Shown piece by piece: positions 36,769 through 44,219 of a DNA stretch of 64,000 nt; within the stretch, counting starts at the first letter, position 1, and every line of letters begins with the position of its first letter. The notes beneath the pieces are model-generated. The model did not search any database. It worked only from the letters and a program-made list of their open reading frames with translations, and had not been told where the DNA came from. The stretch is from JACKAQ01 sp965227145 (lineage in GTDB: Bacteria > Calditrichota > Calditrichia > RBG-13-44-9 > J075): assembly GCA_965227145.1 (NCBI GenBank), contig OZ245730.1:248001-312000 (forward strand), written 5' to 3'. The translations under genes were made by a program, and so were the position numbers.

Positions 36769-37299
36769 TTACAAAATCGTGATTTTCATTGTATTGGTTC
36801 CGTCGGGTTTTTTATCCTCGCGGATTGAAATTTGCTCATTATAAAAATTGGCAACACCTTGTATCATTCCTTTTGCCAGCGCGGACATTCGTCTGGGAGA
36901 GGAATAGAAAAACAGCAGCTCGTTCGGTCCGGTTTGCCGGAAATCAAGCTTGGGTGGTTGTGCGCCGGGATTGCGCAGCCGTACTACCCGGTGGATGGTA
37001 TCCTCGGTGTTGAGCAACAATTCCATGGTTTTCCAGTCCGGGCGAATTAATGCTTTGTAGCTATTCATCAATTCAGGAACCAGAAATTTTCCGAATTCTT
37101 CGAGAATTGTGACTGCCGGAGTGCGGGTGAGTCTTGCCGCAGTTTTGATAATCGAGATGGTTTCCTCGTCCGGATAAATTTTGGTTATCAGATAATTTTT
37201 ATTCCCGATTCCGGCTTCATCTAAAATGGCATGCCACGCCGGTTCACCGGCATGTTTTATCACAAATTGCTTTAAATGATAGTGAACGACACCGTGCAT
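36769..37299 (-). CDS. Stand-alone H-NOX (heme NO/O2-binding) protein
   Basis: The 176-residue protein has the length of single-domain H-NOX sensors. It starts MHGVVHYHLKQFV, carries His103 at the proximal heme-ligand position, and has the heme-propionate motif Y-S-S-P-R (Tyr132, Ser134, Arg136; YxSxR). These sensors bind NO or O2 and usually regulate a histidine kinase or cyclic-di-GMP enzyme encoded next to them. No such partner is present: neighbours are TSUP (convergent) and smpB (divergent). SD AAGGGA precedes the ATG. Confidence 0.9.
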   Translation of the reverse strand: MHGVVHYHLKQFVIKHAGEPAWHAILDEAGIGNKNYLITKIYPDEETISIIKTAARLTRTPAVTILEEFGKFLVPELMNSYKALIRPDWKTMELLLNTEDTIHRVVRLRNPGAQPPKLDFRQTGPNELLFFYSSPRRMSALAKGMIQGVANFYNEQISIREDKKPDGTNTMKITIL

Positions 37300-37534
37300 T
37301 TTTTATTCCCTTCAGTATTAATATTTAAGACTCCTTTGTCTTTAATTTTAATCGGAAAATGATGCCAATTAGATTAGATTTATTTTGAATCCGTATTAAT
37401 TTGCCATTTTGGGTGCATCGTAAATGGTGTTGCCGTACCAATTTTTCGAGGAATTTCTCAAATTCAGATTCACATTTTACTTGAATACCGGAGCGTCTTT
37501 CTCTATTTTTGCTAACTTATTGAGGAATTTGAAT

Positions 37535-38008
37535 ATGTCAGCAGAAAACAACAATATAAAAATCGTAACCACCAACAAAAAGGCGCGGTTCGATTATCAC
37601 ATTTCCGACACCGTGGAAGCCGGTTTGGTGCTCAAAGGCACCGAAGTAAAATCGCTGCGGGCGGGTAAATGCAACATCACCGACAGCTATTGCCGGGTGA
37701 TCAAAGATGAAATGTGGATTATCGGGTTGAATATCAGCCTGTACGACAATCAGGGATACGTAACGCACGACCCGACCGCCAAACGGAAATTGCTGCTCAA
37801 TCGTGACGAAATCAGCAAATTATACCGCAAAGTGCTGGAAAAAGGCATAACGCTGATTCCGCTGAAAGTATATTTCAAAAATGGCTGGGCAAAAATTGAA
37901 ATCGGGTTGGCCAGCGGGAAACGCAAATACGACAAACGGCACGATATCGCGGAACGCGACCAGCATCGCGAAATGAAGCGGCTGGAGAAACAATACCGCG
38001 TTCGGTGA
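37535..38008 (+). CDS. smpB: SsrA-binding protein
   Basis: ATG 37535 with SD TGAGGAA gives 157 residues, the usual size; the upstream in-frame extension to 37424 is not SmpB-like. Motifs are ARFDYHISDTVEAGLVLKGTEVKSLR (its core being GLVLKGTEVKSLR), YEYD-region equivalents, VYFKNGWAKIEIGLASGKRKYDKR (core GLASGKRKYDKR) and a basic tail. SmpB brings tmRNA to stalled ribosomes. tmRNA itself was not seen in the window. A large palindrome follows immediately. Confidence 0.96.
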   Translation: MSAENNNIKIVTTNKKARFDYHISDTVEAGLVLKGTEVKSLRAGKCNITDSYCRVIKDEMWIIGLNISLYDNQGYVTHDPTAKRKLLLNRDEISKLYRKVLEKGITLIPLKVYFKNGWAKIEIGLASGKRKYDKRHDIAERDQHREMKRLEKQYRVR

Positions 38009-38048
38009 GTAGTAGTAGAGGCAATTCATGAATTGCCTCTACTACTAC
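38009..38048. repeat. 40-bp perfect palindrome (REP/MITE-like)
   Basis: The half GTAGTAGTAGAGGCAATTCA (38009-38028) is followed immediately by its exact reverse complement (38029-38048). It begins one base after the smpB stop. There is no T run, so it is not a standard terminator; a dispersed palindromic element is more likely. Confidence 0.75.
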
Positions 38049-38111
38049 GGGTAATACTAATTTTTGATCGTTTCATAATTATCAAATGTTCTGAACAGAG
38101 GATTGGGATTC

Positions 38112-39383
38112 ATGAGCTTGTATGACGAATTGAAGTGGCGCGGCGCATTGTACGACGCAACCGAAGGTGTGGAAGAAGTTATCGTGAAAGAAAAATTGAC
38201 CGGATATATCGGGTTCGATCCCACGGCAAAAAGCCTGCATGTTGGCAATTTGTTGCAGATAATGAATTTGGCGCGATTTCAACGATTCGGGCACACGCCC
38301 ATCGCGCTGGTTGGCGGCGGCACCGGGCTCATCGGCGATCCCAGCGGCAAAACCAAAGAGCGCCAGTTGCTCACCAAAACGGATGTCGAGGAAAATGTTG
38401 CCGGTATTCGCGACCAGCTCGCCCGCTTTCTGGATTTCGATGCGAAACAGAATCCTGCCAAATTGCTGAACAATATCGATTGGCTGGGCAGCATCAGCTT
38501 TGTGGATTTTTTGCGGGATGTCGGCAAATATTTCACGGTAAATTCGATGCTTGCAAAAGAATCTGTTAAACGGCGCATCGAATCAGAAGACGGGATCTCG
38601 TTCACCGAATTCAGCTACAGTTTACTGCAATCGTATGATTATCTGGTGCTTTACGATCGCCACAATTGCCGGTTGCAAATGGGCGGTAGCGACCAATGGG
38701 GGAACATCGTTTCCGGTGCGGATCTGGTGCGCAGGTTACGCGGTGCCAAAGCTTACGGGCTTGTTTCGCCGTTGGTAACTACGTCCACCGGAGTGAAGTT
38801 CGGGAAAACTGAAGCCGGTGCGGTGTGGCTGGATGCGGCATTGACATCGCCATATCGCTTCTACCAATTCTGGCTGAACACGGATGACGCGGACGTGCTG
38901 CCCTATCTCAAATACTTCACCTGGCTGAAACAGGCTGAAATTGCCGAACTGCAATCTGCACTTGAAGAACGCCCGGAGCAGCGCGAAGCGCAACGCACGC
39001 TGGCAAAAGAAGTGACCCAAATGGTGCACGGACAAAACGGCGTGGACAGTGCAGAAAAAGCCTCGCAAGTGCTGTTCGGCGGGGAAATTGAAGGCATGAG
39101 CGCCGCAGAAGTACAGGATATTTTTCAGGATGTGCCATCCTGCGATATCGCCAAAACCGCGTTCGAAGGCGATGGCATGAGTGTGATCGATCTGCTGGCC
39201 GAATCCGGCGTGGCAAAATCTAAAGGCGAAGCGCGGCGACTGTTGCAGGGCGGCGGTGTGTATCTCAACAACCGCAAAACCGAAATGACCCAATCCGTAA
39301 CGCTGAACGACAGCATCGACGGGCAGTTTCTGGTGCTCCGCAAAGGGCGCAAAAATTACCAGTTTGTGCGGATTGTGGGTTGA
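38112..39383 (+). CDS. tyrS: Tyrosyl-tRNA synthetase
   Basis: ATG 38112 (SD AGAGGA) gives 423 residues; the frame also offers TTG 38103. It is a class Ic synthetase with the HIGH-like HVGNL (in AKSLHVGNLLQIMNL), GDPSGK, the tyrosine-binding QMGGSDQWGNI, KMSKS-like KFGKTEAGAVWLD and a C-terminal S4 RNA-binding domain (SKGEARRLLQGGGVYLNN). It charges tRNA-Tyr. Confidence 0.97.
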   Translation: MSLYDELKWRGALYDATEGVEEVIVKEKLTGYIGFDPTAKSLHVGNLLQIMNLARFQRFGHTPIALVGGGTGLIGDPSGKTKERQLLTKTDVEENVAGIRDQLARFLDFDAKQNPAKLLNNIDWLGSISFVDFLRDVGKYFTVNSMLAKESVKRRIESEDGISFTEFSYSLLQSYDYLVLYDRHNCRLQMGGSDQWGNIVSGADLVRRLRGAKAYGLVSPLVTTSTGVKFGKTEAGAVWLDAALTSPYRFYQFWLNTDDADVLPYLKYFTWLKQAEIAELQSALEERPEQREAQRTLAKEVTQMVHGQNGVDSAEKASQVLFGGEIEGMSAAEVQDIFQDVPSCDIAKTAFEGDGMSVIDLLAESGVAKSKGEARRLLQGGGVYLNNRKTEMTQSVTLNDSIDGQFLVLRKGRKNYQFVRIVG

Positions 39384-39408
39384 ATATTGTTATATAAAGA
39401 GGTAAACA

Positions 39409-40014
39409 ATGTCAGGTTTAGGGGCACAGTTATTACTTGATAGATGTCCGCATTGTGGGATAACTAGGCCAAATCTTGCTCAAATCAGTAATTTTACAAC
39501 CACTGATTTTCGAGGTCAATCTGAAAGAAATTGGTTTTGTTATAAATGCTCAACGTGTGGAGGAGTAATTACAGCGTCTTCTCTCAAAAACAATAAGGAT
39601 ATTATCCAGATATATCCTGAACCTCAAAAAGTGGATCAAAACCTTCCAGAAAGAGCGAAAGAATATCTTGAGCAAGCTATTAATAGTATTAACTCACCAG
39701 CGGGGGCAGTCATGTTATGTGCAAGCTCTGTTGATGCAATGCTCAAAGAGAAAGGTCTTATAGAGGGAACTCTAAATAATAGAATTAAAATAGCAGCTGA
39801 AAATCATCTTATTACCAAAGAAATGGAAGACTGGGCACATGAAGTGCGGTTGGAGGCAAATGATCAACGGCATTCTGACAACGATTCTCCACTACCGAAT
39901 CCAGAAGATGCTAGAAGATTAATTGATTTTGTTCAAGCCCTTGGCACCTTTCTTTTTGTACTACCAGCCAGAGTAAAACGTGGAATAGAGAATGCAAAGA
40001 ATGTCGAAAGTTAA
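39409..40014 (+). CDS. DUF4145 domain protein with zinc-binding cysteines
   Basis: The 201-residue protein begins with a putative zinc ribbon (CPHC at ~13-16, then CYKCSTCGG). It continues into a DUF4145 region (ERAKEYLEQAINSINSPAG, ASSVDAMLKEKG, EVRLEANDQRHSD). DUF4145 is often found in restriction or other defence-associated proteins and also alone; the function is unknown. Codon and base use are visibly more AT-rich than in tyrS and the SDR gene on either side, suggesting separate acquisition. SD GAGGTAA precedes the ATG. Confidence 0.82.
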   Translation: MSGLGAQLLLDRCPHCGITRPNLAQISNFTTTDFRGQSERNWFCYKCSTCGGVITASSLKNNKDIIQIYPEPQKVDQNLPERAKEYLEQAINSINSPAGAVMLCASSVDAMLKEKGLIEGTLNNRIKIAAENHLITKEMEDWAHEVRLEANDQRHSDNDSPLPNPEDARRLIDFVQALGTFLFVLPARVKRGIENAKNVES

Positions 40015-40023
40015 TTGTCTTAC

Positions 40024-40056
40024 AATTTATCCGTTATCCTTAACCCTTTATCCTTC
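40024..40056 (+). repeat. Intergenic pyrimidine-rich repeat, copy 1
   Basis: AATTTATCC-x-TTAT-x-CTTAACCCTTTATCCTT occurs here and, nearly identical, at 42007-42039. Both copies end close before a start codon (10-50 bp), in genes without a clear SD. Confidence 0.6.
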
Positions 40057-40064
40057 GAAAACCC

Positions 40065-40913
40065 ATGTTTGAAAAACCCATTTTGCAGGATCAAGTTGCC
40101 ATCGTTACCGGCGGTGGCACCGGACTGGGCAAAGCCATAGCCGTTCAGTACGCCAAACACGGTGCGAAAATCGTGATCTGCAGCCGCAGCGCGGAGCATC
40201 TCGAATCCGGCAAAGCGGATATCGAAACAACCGGTGCGGAAGTGATGACCTGGCAACTGGATGTTCGCGAAACTGACCAGATCAAAACATTCACCAAAGC
40301 GGTGATGGAGCGTTTCGGGCGCATCGATATTCTGGTGAACAATGCTGCCGGCAACTTCATTTATCCGGCGGAAAAATTGCCCCTGCGCGGCTGGAAATCG
40401 GTGATCGATATCGTTTTGAACGGCAGCTTTTTCTGCTCGCAAATCATCGGGCAGGAAATGATCAAACGCAACAGCGGGCAAATTCTCAACATTCTGGCAA
40501 CCTACGCCTGGACCGGCGGACCGGGAACGATTCACAGCGCCAGCGCCAAAGCCGGCGTGCTGGCAATGACCCGCACACTTGCGGTGGAATGGGCGCAGCA
40601 CGGCATCCGCGTGAACGCCATTGCACCCGGACCGTTCGATTCGCAGGGCGCAAAAGTGCGGCTGTGGCCGACAGAAGAAATCGAAGCGAACATTCGCAAC
40701 AAAGTGCCGTTAAAACGATTCGCAGGTGTGGAAGAAGTAGCGCAGGCGGCGCTCTATCTGAGTTCGCCGTATGCCTCGTATATCACCGGCGAATGCCTGA
40801 CCATCGACGGCGGCGCCTGGCTTGGCAAAGGCATCGGCGATATGGTGGAAAATCTGGACGAATTCGTCCAAATGCGCGAAGCCGCCAAACGCGCCAAACG
40901 TGAACAATCATAA
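40065..40913 (+). CDS. SDR oxidoreductase, 2,4-dienoyl-CoA reductase-like
   Basis: The 282-residue protein has the Rossmann motif TGGGTGLGKAIA, NNAAGNF, and the C-terminal TGECLTIDGGAWLG. Instead of the common Ser..Tyr-x-x-x-Lys it has LATYAWTG and HSASAKAGV, the arrangement of peroxisomal or mitochondrial dienoyl-CoA reductases (Tyr earlier, Ser and Lys later). It probably reduces enoyl or dienoyl-CoA with NADPH. It is followed after 13 bp by sohB. No clear SD precedes the ATG. Confidence 0.85.
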   Translation: MFEKPILQDQVAIVTGGGTGLGKAIAVQYAKHGAKIVICSRSAEHLESGKADIETTGAEVMTWQLDVRETDQIKTFTKAVMERFGRIDILVNNAAGNFIYPAEKLPLRGWKSVIDIVLNGSFFCSQIIGQEMIKRNSGQILNILATYAWTGGPGTIHSASAKAGVLAMTRTLAVEWAQHGIRVNAIAPGPFDSQGAKVRLWPTEEIEANIRNKVPLKRFAGVEEVAQAALYLSSPYASYITGECLTIDGGAWLGKGIGDMVENLDEFVQMREAAKRAKREQS

Positions 40914-40926
40914 TGTGGAAATCTAA

Positions 40927-41970
40927 ATGATCGAATTTTTGTATGAATACGGGTTGTTTCTGGCGAAAACGATTACCATCGTTTTGGGTGTTGTCGCTGT
41001 GATCGCTTTTGCGGTGAACGTTATTCGCCAGCGCGAATTTATGGAAGAGCGTCCGCGCATTAAAATCAAAAACCTGAATGACACCTACGACAACATGGAG
41101 CGCCAGCTCAAGAGTTTTTTGATGAGCGATTCGGAGTGGAAGCGCTTTCTCAAACAGGAAAAAAAGGACGATAAAGCCAAAGCCAAAAAGCAGAAAAAAG
41201 AGCCGGAAGATCCCAAAAAACGGGTGTTTGTGCTGGATTTTGAGGGCGATGTCGGCGCCAATCAGGTCGATTCGCTGCGGAAGGAAATCACCGCGATTTT
41301 AACCAACGCCACCGAAAAAGATGAAGTGATCGTGCGTCTCGAAAGCGGCGGCGGCACGATGGTCGGTTACGGACTCGGCGCATCGCAATTGCAGCGCATC
41401 CGCGAGCGAAACATTTCGTTGACTGTATCGGTGGACAAAGTTGCCGCCAGCGGCGGATACATGATGGCTTGCGTTGCCGATAAATTGGTGGCGGCGCCGT
41501 TCGCGATTGTCGGCTCCATCGGCGTGATTGCGGAGATGCCCAACATCAACCGGTTGCTCAAAAAACTGGATATCGATTACGAACAAATCACCGCCGGCGA
41601 ATTCAAACGCACGCTGACGGTTTTCGGCGAAAATACCCCGAAAGGGCGCGAAAAACTGACCGAAGAACTCAACGAAATGCACGGATTGTTCAAAACGCAT
41701 GTGGTGCAGCATCGCCCGGAATTGGATATCGAAAAACTCGCCACCGGCGAAATCTGGTTTGGCGTTCAGGCAGTCGATTTAAAATTGGTGGACGAATTGA
41801 TCACCAGCGATGACTGGCTCCTCGGCAAACGCAAAGATGCAGATATTCTCAAAATTGAATATCACGAGCCGACACCGTGGCAGGAAAAAATTGCCCTGCC
41901 CTTCACCAAATTGTTCCGCGATAGCCTCGGCGCAATCTGGAAACGGCTGCAGGATTTGCGGTTGCAGTAG
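40927..41970 (+). CDS. sohB: S49-family inner-membrane serine protease, SohB type
   Basis: The 347-residue protein has an N-terminal membrane helix (~10-35), a Lys/Glu-rich segment typical of SohB (~75-105) and an S49 domain. The catalytic Ser is in KVAASGGYMMA and the conserved IVGSIGVIAEMPN and AGEFKRTLTVFGENTPKGRE blocks follow. It belongs to the ClpP/crotonase fold and cleaves membrane or signal peptides. The start lies 13 bp after the SDR stop. Confidence 0.93.
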   Translation: MIEFLYEYGLFLAKTITIVLGVVAVIAFAVNVIRQREFMEERPRIKIKNLNDTYDNMERQLKSFLMSDSEWKRFLKQEKKDDKAKAKKQKKEPEDPKKRVFVLDFEGDVGANQVDSLRKEITAILTNATEKDEVIVRLESGGGTMVGYGLGASQLQRIRERNISLTVSVDKVAASGGYMMACVADKLVAAPFAIVGSIGVIAEMPNINRLLKKLDIDYEQITAGEFKRTLTVFGENTPKGREKLTEELNEMHGLFKTHVVQHRPELDIEKLATGEIWFGVQAVDLKLVDELITSDDWLLGKRKDADILKIEYHEPTPWQEKIALPFTKLFRDSLGAIWKRLQDLRLQ

Positions 41971-41972
41971 GC

Positions 41973-42007
41973 TGGATTCTGGATTCTGGATTCTGGATTC
42001 TGGATTA
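41973..42007 (+). repeat. 7-bp tandem repeat (TGGATTC)
   Basis: Four exact copies of TGGATTC are followed by TGGATTA, directly after sohB. It is a microsatellite-like array in the sohB-pepF gap. Confidence 0.85.
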
Positions 42008-42039
42008 ATTTATCCTTTATACTTAACCCTTTATCCTTG
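42007..42039 (+). repeat. Intergenic pyrimidine-rich repeat, copy 2
   Basis: This is the second copy of the AATTTATCC...AACCCTTTATCCTT element found at 40024-40056, here ~50 bp before the pepF start. Confidence 0.6.
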
Positions 42040-42090
42040 CGTTGGCCACAACTCTATAAAAAACAAAAAATTAAACGGATTTGATAACCC

Positions 42091-43932
42091 ATGAGATTCA
42101 ACAATCCCTTTTTCGAAACAGCGAACAACGGCGGCGGGAAGCTGCCCGACCGAAAAGAATTGGACGCCAAATATCAATGGCGATTGAGCGATATTTTTCC
42201 GGATGACGATAGCTGGAACGCCGCATTTAAAACCGTGGAATCCGGTTTGCCGAAGCTGCAGGAATTTTCCGGCAAACTCGGCGAGTCCGGCGAAATGCTG
42301 CTGAAAGCGCTGCAAACCCGTGATGAATTGGAAGCGCTGCTCTACCAACTTTATCTTTACGCCGGGTTGAAAAGCGATCAGGATACACGCGTGTCCACCT
42401 ATCAGGGATTTCGCGATCGCGCCACCTCGCTGTCGGTCAAATTCGGGCAGGCGGCATCGTATTTTAGCCCGGAAATTCTGGCAATTCCCGAAGCCAATCT
42501 CCGGAAATATGTCAGCGAAACCGCCGGTTTGGGCGAATATCGCCACTATTTGGAAGACATTTTGCGCGCCAAAGCCCACACGTTGCCGCCGGAGCAGGAA
42601 AAGCTGCTGGCGATGACCGGCGAAATCGCGCAGTCGCCGTATAACGTGTTCAGCATGTTCAACAATGCGGACATCAAATTTCCATCAATCACCGATGAAA
42701 ACGGGCAAGAAATTGAGGTGACCAAAGGGCGCATGAGCGTGCTGATGGAATCGTCCGATCGACGGGTGCGCAAAGACGCGTACGTAGCGATGTATGGCGA
42801 ATATCGCAAATGGACGAACACGCTGGCTGCCACGCTTTCCGGCGCGGTGAAACGCAACATGTTTTTCGCACAGGCGCGACAATATCCCGGTGCGCTGGCT
42901 GCCGCACTCCACGATGACAATATTCCGGCCGAAGTGTATGAAAACGTAGTGCAAACCATCGGCGATAATTTGCAGCCGCTGCATCGCTACTCGGCGCTGC
43001 GCAAAAAAATGCTCAAACTGGATGCGCTGAAACCGTGGGATATGTCCGTGCCGCTGCTCAGCGAAATGAAAATGGAGATTCCCTACAACGAAGCGGTGGA
43101 TACCATCCGCAACGGGCTTGCGCCGCTCGGCGACGGCTATCTGGCGGATCTGGAAAGCGCGTTCCGTGATGGCTGGATCGATGTTTTCGAAAATCAGGGC
43201 AAGCGTTCCGGCGCGTATTCGTGGTCAACTTTTGGTGTGCATCCCTATATTTTGTTGAATTACAACAAAACGCTGGACAACATGTTCACCATCGCGCACG
43301 AACTCGGGCACGCGATGCACTCGTTTTACACAAATCGCCACCAGCCGTATCATTACAGCAATTACACAATTTTTGTGGCTGAAGTCGCCTCCACGCTGAA
43401 CGAGGCGCTGTTGATGGATTATTTGCTCAAAACCACCGACGATCCGCAGAAAAAACTCTACCTGCTCAACCAGCATGTGGACACCATTCGCGGAACGGTA
43501 TTTATCCAATCGCTGTTTGCCGCGTTTGAGAAAGCAATTCACGAAAAAGCCGAAAGCGGCGAGGCGCTGACCGCCGATCTGTTTACGGAAATGATGCGCG
43601 ATTTATACGCCCGCTATTACGGCGATGTGTTCGAAATGGACGAGCTGTATCCGCACAACTGGTGCCGGATTCCCCATTTTTATTACAATTTTTATGTGTA
43701 TCAGTATGCCACGGGATTGTCGGCGGCAACCGCGCTGTCGCGGAAAATTCTGGATGGCGACACTGCCGCACGCGATGCATATCTGCGATTTTTGACGCGC
43801 GGCTGTTCGGATTATTCGATCAATTTGCTCAAAGATGCGGGTGTGGACATGACTTCGCCGGAACCGATCGCCGCCACCGCCAAATTAATGGACGAACTGC
43901 TCGACCAGATGGAAGCGATTGTGGCAGGATAA
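42091..43932 (+). CDS. pepF: Oligoendopeptidase F (M3B)
   Basis: The 613-residue protein matches the family length. The zinc site is HELGHAMHS, with the third ligand Glu in the following VAEVASTLNEALL. YATGLSAATALSRKIL near the C-terminus is also characteristic. It cleaves short peptides in the cytoplasm. No good SD precedes the ATG. A strong terminator follows. Confidence 0.96.
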   Translation: MRFNNPFFETANNGGGKLPDRKELDAKYQWRLSDIFPDDDSWNAAFKTVESGLPKLQEFSGKLGESGEMLLKALQTRDELEALLYQLYLYAGLKSDQDTRVSTYQGFRDRATSLSVKFGQAASYFSPEILAIPEANLRKYVSETAGLGEYRHYLEDILRAKAHTLPPEQEKLLAMTGEIAQSPYNVFSMFNNADIKFPSITDENGQEIEVTKGRMSVLMESSDRRVRKDAYVAMYGEYRKWTNTLAATLSGAVKRNMFFAQARQYPGALAAALHDDNIPAEVYENVVQTIGDNLQPLHRYSALRKKMLKLDALKPWDMSVPLLSEMKMEIPYNEAVDTIRNGLAPLGDGYLADLESAFRDGWIDVFENQGKRSGAYSWSTFGVHPYILLNYNKTLDNMFTIAHELGHAMHSFYTNRHQPYHYSNYTIFVAEVASTLNEALLMDYLLKTTDDPQKKLYLLNQHVDTIRGTVFIQSLFAAFEKAIHEKAESGEALTADLFTEMMRDLYARYYGDVFEMDELYPHNWCRIPHFYYNFYVYQYATGLSAATALSRKILDGDTAARDAYLRFLTRGCSDYSINLLKDAGVDMTSPEPIAATAKLMDELLDQMEAIVAG

Positions 43933-43963
43933 AATTTCGAAAAATTTCAATATTTTTTATTGG

Positions 43964-43989
43964 GGCAAGCCGCTGGCTTGCCTTTTTTT
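43964..43989 (+). terminator. Rho-independent terminator of pepF
   Basis: GGCAAGCC (43964-43971) pairs with GGCTTGCC (43975-43982) around a 3-nt loop and is followed by seven T. Confidence 0.95.
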
Positions 43990-44041
43990 GCGACAGTTGA
44001 TTTTGATCATTACAAATGCTTTCCCGTGAGCGGGACTCGGT

Positions 44042-44104
44042 ATGATAGTCATCTTGAGCGGAATGACAGTCAGCCTGAGCGGAATAACGGTCAGCCTGAG
44101 CGAA
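44042..44104 (+). repeat. Three 21-bp tandem repeats
   Basis: Three imperfect units of pattern ATGACAGTCAGCCTGAGCGGA lie in the noncoding gap between pepF and the ABC exporter. They resemble the 'CCTGAGCGAAGTCGAAG' dispersed repeats seen in many bacterial genomes. ORFs across them are not credible. Confidence 0.75.
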
Positions 44105-44219
44105 GTCGAAGGCTGTGTTTTTTTATGAGGAGAATCCTGCTCCGAAGGAGCGCCCTAGGTGCCTCGCAGGAATGACAGCCAACAAATTAATGCGCTGTAA
44201 CATTCGTAAAAACAGGCAA

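Noticed and set aside
43960..44175. 71-codon plus-strand ORF
   Set aside because: It consists of the pepF terminator and the 21-bp repeats, and its amino-acid sequence is repeat-derived.
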